A stretch of DNA of 33,206 nt from Nostoc sp. WHI (GTDB lineage: Bacteria > Cyanobacteriota > Cyanobacteriia > Cyanobacteriales > Nostocaceae): positions 1 to 33,206 of the forward strand of contig NZ_WBKM01000166.1 in the NCBI RefSeq assembly GCF_015714725.1, read 5' to 3'. The stretch's first letter is position 1, and every line of letters starts with the position of its first letter. The notes under the pieces were generated by a model that saw nothing but the letters and a program-made list of their open reading frames with translations, was not told where the DNA came from and ran no database searches. Positions 1 through 7,725 of this stretch are shown here, in pieces. The position numbers were made by a program, and so were the translations under genes.

Positions 1-4
1 GAGT

Positions 5-24
5 GGGGGGCAGGGGGCAGGGGG
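5..24. repeat. G-rich short tandem repeat (GGGGGCA units)
   Basis: Two GGGGGCA units plus a further GGGGG run follow one another at the left edge. Such heptamer repeats are common in intergenic DNA of Nostoc-type cyanobacteria. Three runs of five or six G could favour a G-quadruplex, but the fourth run is short. It lies just downstream of the stop codon of the minus-strand TPR gene. Confidence 0.6.
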
Positions 25-78
25 ACAAGGAAAATGACCATGCCCATCAAGAGAGAGTGGGAGGAGTAATTAATGTTT

Positions 79-2136
79 TCACTCTGCGACTAACTGCTTA
101 AAGCGTTCATCATCGGCAATATCATCAAAATCCAAGTCAGTTGCTGCGTCTTCTTTATAACTGGGATTAAGTTCAATTGCTTGTTGTAGAGTTAGTAGAG
201 ATAGTTCAACTTCTCTTTGTAGTGCGTAACAGGCTGCTTTGTTGTAATAAGCACTGGCATAATCTGGCTTAATTTCTAACGCTTTATCAAAACTAGCGAT
301 CGCTTCATCATCGCGCCCTAATATCACTAAAGTAGAACCGCGTTTATCCCAGGTTTTGGGAGAGTTTGGTTGGAATTTCAACGATTGATCAAAGGACGCT
401 ATTGCCTCTTCATATTGTTCTAATGTTACTAGGGAAAGACCGCGATTTAACCAAGCAACTGCATCATCAGGCTTGATTTGTATAGCTTTATCAAATGAGG
501 AAAAGGCTTGCTGATGCTGTTGTAAGTTCCCAAAAGCAACACCGCGATCGCACCAAGCTTGATGATAATCTGGTTGAATCTCAATAGCCTTATCATAGGA
601 TGCGATCGCATCTTTATAGCGTTTCAACCTTCCGAGAGTTAAACCTCGTTTTAACCAAACCACAGCTTCATCAGGTTGGATTTTAACTCCTTGGTTGTAA
701 GCTGCGATCGCTTCTTCATAGCGCTTTTCAGAAAACAGTACATCTCCCTGTTTTATATACTCATCAGCAGTGAATTCTAGTTGTTGTATTTCTTCCTCAA
801 CTTCAGAATTCACAACCTCTGGGATCGATTCAGGTATAATTTCAGTTAGTTCTTGAAGGATGAGATCCTTTCTTTCTTGGGCATCCAATTGTAACTCAGA
901 GAGTTGAGAGACAAACTCAGTTTCTAATCTTTCTAACTTCTCCAAAATCAGAATCTTTTGTTGTTGAGCATTCCAGTGTAATTCTGAGAATTGCGAAGTA
1001 AATTCAGAACCAGATTTTTCTAAATTCTCAACGATTAACTCTTTGCACTTTTGAGCATCTCCTTGCAATTCGGATAGTTGAAAAGCAAACTCTGACTGCA
1101 ATGTTACTAAACTCTCAACAATTTTATTTTTTTGCTCCTGAGCATCTATCTGTAATTCTGATAATTGAAATTTCAATTCTTTATCTAATATTCCTAAATT
1201 TTCAAATGTAATTTCCTTTTTACCTTGAGCATCTAGCTGTAATTCTGATAATTTATCAGCAAATTCTGACTGTAATTTTGTTAAACTTTCAAGAGCCATA
1301 TACTTTTGCTTTTCAGCATCAGACTGCCATCCAGAAAGTTTAGATGTAAACTCAGACTTTGATACTTCTAAATCAGCAACAGTTAGTTCTTGCTGTTGTT
1401 GCAAACCTAACTTTAAATTAGACAGTTCCTCTGCCAGAACAGATGCTAATTTACCTAGATTTTCTACTGCTATATCTCTTTGTTGTTGAGCATTCAACTG
1501 TAACTTAGACAATCCAGAAGCAAATTTTGACTCTAAATTTTCTATATTTTCTTGAGATTTTTTGATTTCAGTTTCTAATCTACTTAATACCTGGGCTTTA
1601 GCTAAATCTAGCTCAGATATAAGGATAGATACATTTTCTTGTTCATTTTTAATTTTTTGTTGTAAAGCAGTCGTTTCATCTTCTAATTCATAATTTATTT
1701 TCTTAGCTTCTTGAATAACATTTTCAGCCTCTTGCTTAACGGTGGTTAACTGATTTTGTAATTTTTCTATTCCCTGTAGTTGTTGTATTGCTTTATCAAC
1801 AATTTCACGGATTACCATCCGTCGCAGGAGCCATAATAAAGCAATGATTGCGACTGGAAATAGACTTAATATAACTAGCCAGATATCGATTAAAACAGTT
1901 GTACGGCTAAAAGCACTCTTAAAATCAGATTGGACTTGCTGTTGAATTCGCTTCTCGGCTCGTAGGCGCGATAATTCTTCCCGTTCCTGATTTGATAACA
2001 CCAAAGTAGGAGTTAGTGCTGGGGAGGGTGAGGGTGCAGATTGTCCACTGGCAATTCCAACGGATAACAGTAAGGGTAAAAAGACAATAGTGCTTTTTAC
2101 AATTAAAGCGAAAACAGCTTGATTTTTGTTCTTCAT
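79..2136 (-). CDS. Membrane-anchored coiled-coil / TPR repeat protein
   Basis: The open frame runs to a TTG at 2190, but ATG at 2136 (or 2145) is preferred because the protein then begins with a normal signal or anchor sequence (basic MKNKNQ, then a hydrophobic stretch ending near ASGQS). Residues are numbered from the TTG. A second hydrophobic helix lies at about 101-123, followed by a long coiled coil (130-450). Within it, 219-450 is eight tandem copies of a 29-residue unit (consensus L-x-SEF-x-x-QLSELQ-x-DAQ). Six 34-residue TPR units follow at about 474-677, then an acidic tail (D-x-DF-x-x-I-x-D-x-RF-x-x-L) typical of cyanobacterial TPR proteins. The layout suggests an envelope scaffold: membrane-anchored, with a long rod holding out a TPR protein-binding head. 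The partner is unknown. Nothing nearby forms an obvious operon with it; nagA lies upstream on the same strand. Confidence 0.85.
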   Translation of the reverse strand: MKNKNQAVFALIVKSTIVFLPLLLSVGIASGQSAPSPSPALTPTLVLSNQEREELSRLRAEKRIQQQVQSDFKSAFSRTTVLIDIWLVILSLFPVAIIALLWLLRRMVIREIVDKAIQQLQGIEKLQNQLTTVKQEAENVIQEAKKINYELEDETTALQQKIKNEQENVSILISELDLAKAQVLSRLETEIKKSQENIENLESKFASGLSKLQLNAQQQRDIAVENLGKLASVLAEELSNLKLGLQQQQELTVADLEVSKSEFTSKLSGWQSDAEKQKYMALESLTKLQSEFADKLSELQLDAQGKKEITFENLGILDKELKFQLSELQIDAQEQKNKIVESLVTLQSEFAFQLSELQGDAQKCKELIVENLEKSGSEFTSQFSELHWNAQQQKILILEKLERLETEFVSQLSELQLDAQERKDLILQELTEIIPESIPEVVNSEVEEEIQQLEFTADEYIKQGDVLFSEKRYEEAIAAYNQGVKIQPDEAVVWLKRGLTLGRLKRYKDAIASYDKAIEIQPDYHQAWCDRGVAFGNLQQHQQAFSSFDKAIQIKPDDAVAWLNRGLSLVTLEQYEEAIASFDQSLKFQPNSPKTWDKRGSTLVILGRDDEAIASFDKALEIKPDYASAYYNKAACYALQREVELSLLTLQQAIELNPSYKEDAATDLDFDDIADDERFKQLVAE
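841..1536 (-). repeat. Intragenic 87-bp repeat, 8 copies (29-aa coiled-coil units)
   Basis: Residues 219-450 of the TPR protein divide exactly into eight 29-residue units with no gaps, corresponding to eight diverged 87-bp units (696 bp). The conserved core SELQ-x-DAQ is clearest in units 4 to 8; units 1 to 3 are more diverged. A 29-residue period does not match an exact multiple of the heptad, so each unit probably carries one hendecad or skip. Confidence 0.85.
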
Positions 2137-2245
2137 AACAACCATCTCAATCTGTTGGTCAAATTTTTGAAGCAGCGTGCCTCTCTCCAATCTATAACAA
2201 ATAATATTCGTCGTATCGTTGATTACTTTTACCTTGACGCGAAAT

Positions 2246-3448
2246 TTAGCTTAATAATCGTTGCCAAGATAGTTGTTTTGTGGTTTCATCCCAATGCCAG
2301 CGTAATAAATTAGCGGCTTGACTCTTGACAATTCCTGGTAAAGCGATCGCTTTTCTGGGTGCATCGGTAACTAGTGCGATCGCACTTTCTACGTTACAAA
2401 TCCCCCACTTCACCAAATTCTGCACTCCCACCAATAAGGGTAAAGTCGTCCCTGATAAGGTGCCATCTGCTAGTCGTGCCGTACCGTTTTTAACTTCAAT
2501 TTGCCGACTATCCCAAGGATACACGCCATCAGGTAGCCCTAGAGGTGAAAGGGCATCGCTGACAAGGAAAAGCCCTTTTTCGTAATTGCTGGCACGAAGT
2601 AAGATTTGCAGCATTGTGGGCGAAACGTGTTCACCATCAGCAATAAAACCACACATTACATCAGGATGGGTAATTGCTGCCCCTAATAATCCTGGTTCGC
2701 GGTGATGTAATGGTGGCATGGCGTTGAAAGCGTGAGTTACCATCGTTGCGCCGAGTTCAAAAGCACGTTGCCCTTGAGCAGATGTTGCTTGAGAATGTCC
2801 TAAACTCACAATGATACCCAAAGAACGCAAATATGGTATTACTTCATCAGTAGGATCTAACTCTGGTGCTAAGGTAATGACTTTCACAATATGAGCATAA
2901 TCCCCCAAAACCCTCTTTACCTCGTCAATTGTTAGGGGTAACAGGTACTCTGCTGGGTGTGCGCCACGCTTTTGGAAATTCAAAAATGGGCCTTCTAGAT
3001 GTACTCCCAAAATTTTGGCTGATTTCACGGCGAGGGGAGTAAAATTAGCAATCACAGCAAGCGATCGCTGAATATTTTCTACTGAAGTTGTCACAAGTGT
3101 CGGTAAAAATCCATCTACCCCGGCATTCCACAAAAATTGCATGATTTTCGGGATAATATGAGAGTTTTCAGTTTTTAAATCAGGAAATGCCAATCCCAAC
3201 GCCCCGTTAATCTGTAAATCGACGCCTCCCAATGAAATCCAGTCGCCAGCAACATCTACCACTTGTAAGTCGTTTACTGGAACACGTTTAAACACTGTAC
3301 CCATCGGCAGAATTTGCTCAATTATCCCCTCATGGTTAACCAAGAGCATTTGCAAATCTTTGTACCCTGGTACTTTAGCATTGATAATGTCTACAGGATT
3401 TTGTGTTGCTTGAATCATCACATTGGCGAGAAGATAGCTAAATCTCAT
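2246..3448 (-). CDS. nagA: N-acetylglucosamine-6-phosphate deacetylase
   Basis: NagA removes the acetyl group from GlcNAc-6-phosphate to give glucosamine-6-phosphate and acetate, in cytoplasmic amino-sugar and cell-wall recycling. The protein (400 aa) has the amidohydrolase landmarks of this family: [12 protein letters not shown] (74-85), HLEGPF (150-155, metal-binding E152), SLGHSQAT with H218, [16 protein letters not shown] with H239, DGEHVSP (271-277) and the catalytic Asp in [10 protein letters not shown] (D298). The length is normal. The start is uncertain: ATG at 3448 has no clear ribosome binding site, and ATG at 3418 (M-I-Q-A-T-Q) fits the usual N-terminus of the family equally well. 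It is transcribed divergently from purE across about 60 bp. Confidence 0.93.
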   Translation of the reverse strand: MRFSYLLANVMIQATQNPVDIINAKVPGYKDLQMLLVNHEGIIEQILPMGTVFKRVPVNDLQVVDVAGDWISLGGVDLQINGALGLAFPDLKTENSHIIPKIMQFLWNAGVDGFLPTLVTTSVENIQRSLAVIANFTPLAVKSAKILGVHLEGPFLNFQKRGAHPAEYLLPLTIDEVKRVLGDYAHIVKVITLAPELDPTDEVIPYLRSLGIIVSLGHSQATSAQGQRAFELGATMVTHAFNAMPPLHHREPGLLGAAITHPDVMCGFIADGEHVSPTMLQILLRASNYEKGLFLVSDALSPLGLPDGVYPWDSRQIEVKNGTARLADGTLSGTTLPLLVGVQNLVKWGICNVESAIALVTDAPRKAIALPGIVKSQAANLLRWHWDETTKQLSWQRLLS

Positions 3449-3479
3449 TCGATTTTAAATGGATCAATCGCCGATTAAT

Positions 3480-3507
3480 CCAAAATCCAAAATCCAAAAT
3501 CCAAAAT
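3480..3507. repeat. CCAAAAT heptamer repeat, 4 perfect copies
   Basis: Four uninterrupted CCAAAAT units occupy the 28 bases that end three bases before the purE start codon. Short heptamer repeats of this kind are a hallmark of heterocystous cyanobacteria. They take the place where a Shine-Dalgarno sequence would be expected. Confidence 0.85.
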
Positions 3508-3510
3508 TCT

Positions 3511-4029
3511 ATGGCTCCCTTAGTTGGTATTATCATGGGCAGCGATTCCGATTTGCCCACCATGAAAGATGCGATCGCAGTTTGTGACGAGTTTGGCGTT
3601 GAAAGTGAAGTGGCGATCGTTTCTGCTCATCGTACCCCAGAACGCATGGTGCAATATGCTAAACTCGCACACCAACACGGTATTAAGGTAATTATTGCCG
3701 GTGCTGGTGGTGCTGCCCATCTGCCCGGAATGGTAGCATCTTTAACACCACTTCCGGTGATTGGTGTTCCCGTACCCACCCGGAATTTGCAGGGCATTGA
3801 TTCTTTGTATTCCATTGTACAAATGCCTGCGGGTATTCCTGTGGCAACAGTGGCGATCGGTAATGCCAAAAATGCCGGTCTTTTAGCAGTACAAATCCTG
3901 GCAACTTACCAGCCAGAATTGCTAGAAAAAGTGCAACAATATCGTCAAACCCTATCTGAATCAGTAATTGCAAAGCAAGCAAAACTAGAACAACTAGGCT
4001 ATGAACAATATTTAAAACAGATGCTCTAG
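3511..4029 (+). CDS. purE: N5-carboxyaminoimidazole ribonucleotide mutase
   Basis: PurE class I converts N5-CAIR to CAIR in de novo purine synthesis in the cytoplasm. The 172-aa protein carries the family signature from the start: GIIMGSDSD (6-14, phosphate binding), SAHRTPERM (catalytic His), [13 protein letters not shown] and GVPV near the active site, then [21 protein letters not shown]. The length is typical of a stand-alone PurE without fused PurK. The ATG follows the heptamer repeat directly with no recognisable Shine-Dalgarno sequence. A shadow frame on the other strand is not considered real. Confidence 0.96.
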   Translation: MAPLVGIIMGSDSDLPTMKDAIAVCDEFGVESEVAIVSAHRTPERMVQYAKLAHQHGIKVIIAGAGGAAHLPGMVASLTPLPVIGVPVPTRNLQGIDSLYSIVQMPAGIPVATVAIGNAKNAGLLAVQILATYQPELLEKVQQYRQTLSESVIAKQAKLEQLGYEQYLKQML

Positions 4030-4455
4030 TCATCTATTTTGAAAATAGGGAACAGGTGACAGGATATAAATCACCCTTGACTTGAATTGTGAAATCTTCA
4101 CAGCAGTAGCAGTTCAACAAATGGCTATTACCAAGAAAAACTTCATAGCAGCTTTAAAGTAACAAATAATTAATTTTTTGTATAGAAAATTAATAAACTA
4201 CCGAATTGTCCTATTGTGATATCGGGAAATACTTAGCTCATAAAGGATACAGTTGCTTTCCTTGATAGCTCAGGGACTATTTGCTGCCACAAACCCGATA
4301 AAACGTATTAAATAATACAGTTTTTTGGTTCTAGTAAATAGAAAATCAGTCAAATTTATCCGTTTAGCCGAGCAACTTCTCCAGTTTAATTAATTTCTTT
4401 TGGGAAGTCTACTACTAACATCAATTACCGTTTTTCCAGCAGGAAAAAACAAGCA
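4030..4455 (+). promoter_or_regulatory. 426-bp leader region of the ammonium transporter gene
   Basis: No gene is seen here. The region is AT-rich and presumably holds the amt promoter. In cyanobacteria amt genes are often activated by NtcA (GTA-N8-TAC). The best partial match is GTA-N8-TAA at 4180-4193, followed by possible -10 hexamers at 4212-4217 (TATTGT) or 4217-4222 (TGATAT). The match is imperfect, so NtcA control is a suggestion only. A reasonable ribosome binding site (AGCAGGA) precedes the ATG. Confidence 0.3.
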
Positions 4456-5916
4456 ATGAATAAGCATATTCGACCTTGGCATCGCCTGATGGCGCTAGCG
4501 ATCGGTTCAATGGTATTTGCAGTTTTTGCCCCGACAATTGTACAGGCAGCAGATCCTCCTACTGTTCAGTCTTTATCAGAAACTACAACAAAACTGCAAA
4601 TTTCAATTGATACTACCTGGGTACTATTATCTGGGTTTTTAGTATTCTTTATGCAAACCGGCTTTGCTATGTTAGAAGCAGGTTTGATCAGGCAAAGAGG
4701 TGTAGTTAACGCCTTACTAGAAAACTTCATTGACGCTGCTGTAACCATCTTGGCATGGTGGGCAATCGGCTTTGGTATCGCTTTTGGTACGAGTGCTGGC
4801 GGCTTGTTTGGCATAGACACATTCTTTCTGAGTCAGCTACCTGGTGCTGATGGTAGCTATCCACTAGGCGCACCTGGTTCTACAGCCGCTATTAACACTT
4901 ATACCTTGTTCTTCTTTCAATTTGCTTTCGCTGCTACCGCCAGTACGATTACCACTGGTTCAATGGCCGGAAGAACGGACTTTATTGGTGACTTAATTTA
5001 CAGCGCCATTATGGGGGCGATTAGCTATCCAATCATTGTTCACTGGGCTTGGAATGCCAACGGCTGGTTAGCCAAGCTGTCTTTTCATGATTTCGCTGGT
5101 AGCTCCGTTGTTCATACTGTGGGTGGCTGGACAGCACTAATTGGTGCTTATCTGCTTGGTCCTCGGCCTGGTCGTCCGGCTTGGGGAATACTACCACCAG
5201 CGCATAATTTGGGGTTAGCGACTTTAGGAACAATGATTTTGTGGTTTGGCTGGTATGGGTTCAACCCTGGTTCAACCCTCGGTACGGCTAATCCAGGATT
5301 AATCGGGTTAGTAACAGTTAATACTACACTTGCCGCTGGTGCAGGTGCGATCGCCACGATAATTTTCCAATATACCCGCACAGGTAAGTGGGATCTGGCT
5401 TATTGTCTTAATGGTTCCCTCGCCGGATTAGTAGCAATTACAGCACCTTGCGCTTTTGTTGCTCCTTGGGCTGCCGTTTTGATTGGGTTAACGGGTGGTA
5501 TTTTAGTTGTACTTGGGATAGATTTAATCGAGTCACTGCACATAGATGATCCAGTAGGGGCATTTTCCGTACACGGCATCAATGGCATGATGGGTACTCT
5601 CTCTGTTGGCTTTTTAGGTCAAGCAGAACTCACCTTAAATAAGAAAGCAGGGTTATTTTTAGGTGGTGGCTTTGATTTACTAGGTATACAACTTTTAGGC
5701 GTAGTAGCGATCGCAGTTTTCACCATCGCCTTTAGCTTTTTGATGTTTAGTGGTCTAAAAGCAGTGGGACGTTTGCGTGTCGATCCCGAAGCCGATCGTA
5801 TCGGTATTGATGCTTACGAACACGGCGCATCACTATGGCCTGATGTTTATGCGATCGAAGAACAAGAAAAAAATCGTACTCACACTCCAGGCGTAAGCGC
5901 TTTCGAGAGGGAATAG
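4456..5916 (+). CDS. amt: Ammonium transporter (Amt family)
   Basis: This is an inner-membrane ammonium channel (486 aa). An N-terminal signal peptide ends near VQAADPP (residues 28-34), as in other cyanobacterial Amt proteins, and is followed by the usual set of about 11 hydrophobic helices. The hallmark segments are present: FMQTGFAMLEAGL (65-77), HDFAGSSVVHTVGG with pore His H220, WFGWYGFNPGS (263-273) and DDPVGAFSVHGINGMMGTL with the second pore His H373. The C-terminal cytoplasmic segment that couples subunits begins normally (GLKAVGRLRVDPEADRIGID). The last dozen or so residues (THTPGVSAFERE) look unlike the usual end and may derive from a short repeat. No glnB-type gene is adjacent. 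Upstream DNA has only a weak NtcA-like site. Confidence 0.95.
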   Translation: MNKHIRPWHRLMALAIGSMVFAVFAPTIVQAADPPTVQSLSETTTKLQISIDTTWVLLSGFLVFFMQTGFAMLEAGLIRQRGVVNALLENFIDAAVTILAWWAIGFGIAFGTSAGGLFGIDTFFLSQLPGADGSYPLGAPGSTAAINTYTLFFFQFAFAATASTITTGSMAGRTDFIGDLIYSAIMGAISYPIIVHWAWNANGWLAKLSFHDFAGSSVVHTVGGWTALIGAYLLGPRPGRPAWGILPPAHNLGLATLGTMILWFGWYGFNPGSTLGTANPGLIGLVTVNTTLAAGAGAIATIIFQYTRTGKWDLAYCLNGSLAGLVAITAPCAFVAPWAAVLIGLTGGILVVLGIDLIESLHIDDPVGAFSVHGINGMMGTLSVGFLGQAELTLNKKAGLFLGGGFDLLGIQLLGVVAIAVFTIAFSFLMFSGLKAVGRLRVDPEADRIGIDAYEHGASLWPDVYAIEEQEKNRTHTPGVSAFERE

Positions 5917-5953
5917 AGCGAGCAATAACGATTTTAACTGAAAAATAGTTACT

Positions 5954-6010
5954 ATACGGTAGTCAGAGTATATTACGCAGATTGATTGCTACTTACTACC
6001 GTATTTTTTT
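5954..6010 (+). terminator. Rho-independent-type terminator after amt
   Basis: A perfect 10-bp inverted repeat ATACGGTAGT / ACTACCGTAT (5954-5963 and 5995-6004) is directly followed by a run of T to 6010. The loop is long (31 nt), but AGTA/TACT inside it can extend the stem after a small internal loop. Confidence 0.7.
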
Positions 6011-6122
6011 GACGTTATATTGACAATTTCAAGCTGTTTTTATTTCTATGCCAAAGAATTTTTTTAAAATTTATAACTACTAATAATGTACTCACAAAAT
6101 CCTTGTAAACCTCTTTTTGGAT

Positions 6123-6290
6123 TGATAGGACTTACGCAACAACTCTCTGAAAGTCTTATTTCTTTGTGTCCTACCCTGCGGTAAGCCACTTCGTGTCTAT
6201 GCGTTCTTCTCTACGAGACGCTGCGCCAATAAGGCTATATAAAACGCCATCTCACGCTTTTTCGCAACCAAAACCCTATATACTAGACTA
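6123..6290. repeat. Dispersed intergenic repeat material
   Basis: This stretch of the 550-bp gap between amt and the next gene contains ATAGGACTTACGCAAC (6126-6141) and TTCTCTACGAGACGCTGCGC (6207-6226). I recognise both as motifs that recur between genes in Nostoc-type genomes. The second resembles parts of the elements at 7418-7504 and 14242-14283. No coding frame is credible here. The remaining bases to 6466 are AT-rich promoter-like DNA. Confidence 0.5.
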
Positions 6291-6466
6291 AATTTTGATA
6301 AATTTGAGAGTTTTGTTAATTGCAACACCAAAAACTATTATTTTTTAGATGAAATACTAGCGTATTTTATAGTCTATAGTTTTTAAGGTTTAGTCAAAAC
6401 TATATCCAGTATCATCAAAAAGCTGCAAACTTCATGTGGTACAAAAATCAAGTGGGGAGTGAAAAC

Positions 6467-7297
6467 ATGAATTTACGTAGAGATGCATTGCAAATCCTCA
6501 AAGAAACTAGCCGAACTTTTTATATCCCAATTAATCTTTTACCGCCAGGATTGCAAGAAGCAGTAGCATCAGCATATTTGTGTATGCGTGCCATTGATGA
6601 AATTGAAGATCATCCAGAACTAGATAACGCTACAAAGACGAAGTTGTTAAGAACGATTAGCCTAACATTACAGGCAGGGGTTGATGGCTTCGAGGTAGAT
6701 GCTTTCTTTGCAGGATTTAGCGAGTACGAGAATTCCTTAGAAGAAGTCACCGTGAGGATTAGAGAATGGTCACTACTAGCACCCGATACCATTGCACCTC
6801 GAATTTGGGATGCTACTGCTGCAATGGCAGACCGGATGGCTTACTGGGCAGAAAGAAACTGGAAAATTTATACAGAATCCGATTTGGATCGTTATACCTT
6901 TGGGGTTGCAGGTGCGGTGGGATTGTTACTTTCGGACTTATGGACTTGGTACGATGGAACACAAACTAACCGTACCCAGGCGATCGGGTTTGGTCGAGGT
7001 TTACAAGCAGTTAATATCTTGCGTAACCATACTGAAGATTTAGAGCGTGGGGTAGACTTCTTTCCAGAAGGTTGGAGTGCAGAAAATATGCAAGAGTATG
7101 CGCGGCGCAATCTAGTCTTGGCAGAAGCTTATACCAAAAACCTGCCTAACGGCCCAGCTTTGGACTTTTGCCAAATTCCCTTAACCTTGGCTAATGGTAC
7201 TCTTGATGCCCTTGCTAATGGTAAAGAAAAACTCAGCCGTACTGATGTGTTTGCACTTCTCGAACAGTTGATTGGTATGAACATGAAAGCCAGCTAA
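6467..7297 (+). CDS. Squalene/phytoene synthase family protein
   Basis: This family condenses two prenyl diphosphates head to head (squalene or phytoene synthesis), or makes related C30 products. The 276-aa protein starts at ATG 6467, which follows a GGGGAGTG ribosome binding site; an in-frame ATG at 6434 lacks one. The trans-isoprenyl-diphosphate-synthase fold is indicated by the first Asp-rich motif RAIDEIED (D44 and D48) and by GFGRGLQAVNILRNHTEDLERGVDFFP (175-200). In the second motif the first Asp is replaced by Asn (N187-H-T-E-D191), which is unusual for an active synthase of the CrtB/SQS type. The protein is also shorter than CrtB. The exact substrate is unknown, and a hopanoid/squalene-related or divergent role is possible. 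It stands alone, not beside crt or hpn genes. Confidence 0.75.
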   Translation: MNLRRDALQILKETSRTFYIPINLLPPGLQEAVASAYLCMRAIDEIEDHPELDNATKTKLLRTISLTLQAGVDGFEVDAFFAGFSEYENSLEEVTVRIREWSLLAPDTIAPRIWDATAAMADRMAYWAERNWKIYTESDLDRYTFGVAGAVGLLLSDLWTWYDGTQTNRTQAIGFGRGLQAVNILRNHTEDLERGVDFFPEGWSAENMQEYARRNLVLAEAYTKNLPNGPALDFCQIPLTLANGTLDALANGKEKLSRTDVFALLEQLIGMNMKAS

Positions 7298-7358
7298 TAG
7301 TCTCTTAACGACTAAGGGAGCCGATTCTAAATTGCCTCCCAATTCGGGCATCTAAAAT

Positions 7359-7504
7359 CCTACAGGGATTTTCTGTAGGGGAGCCAGTGCGGTGAAGCTG
7401 TGTGGTATTCTCCCATCGCCCTTGGCGTCTCGTAAAGAAGGAAAGACACCAAGAGCGATAACACAGCCTCAGCAAGTATTCTCCCAAAGGGAGACGCCAA
7501 GGGC
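7359..7504. repeat. Complex inverted-repeat element upstream of the kinase gene
   Basis: The element holds a short hairpin (CCTACAG 7359-7365 / CTGTAGG 7373-7379), a perfect 14-bp inverted repeat (GCCCTTGGCGTCTC 7418-7431 / GAGACGCCAAGGGC 7491-7504), a GCTGTGT/ACACAGC pair (7397-7403 / 7461-7467), and the 11-mer GTATTCTCCCA repeated directly at 7405-7415 and 7476-7486. CTTGGCGTCT (7421-7430) can alternatively pair with AGACACCAAG (7445-7454), so two folds exclude each other. It is probably a dispersed cyanobacterial repeat. A regulatory RNA role is possible but unproven. The rest of the 428-bp gap (7298-7725) shows no gene. Confidence 0.6.
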
Positions 7505-7725
7505 AACAAGCTAAATTGGTAGAAATTACCCTAGACACTAGTTGTTAGTGCAAGTATAGTAAGTAATCTTGTTTTTGCAATCGCTTTACGTAATCTCAGT
7601 TAAACTTTAGAAACTCTTCAAAGGATTTCCAGCAAAAATTACCTGGCAAGAGTTGATTAATATTCAAATAATTGAAACAGAGTGTAATGCTCCCCGTAAT
7701 TATTCGTGCAGCGAGTTGACAGTGC

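Noticed and set aside
3480..3507. CRISPR-like array at the CCAAAAT repeats
   Set aside because: The units are seven bases with no spacers; this is a short tandem repeat. No CRISPR array or cas gene is seen anywhere in the window.
4180..4193. NtcA site for amt
   Set aside because: GTA-N8-TAA deviates from GTA-N8-TAC and its spacing to a -10 hexamer is uncertain; mentioned only as a possibility in the leader entry.
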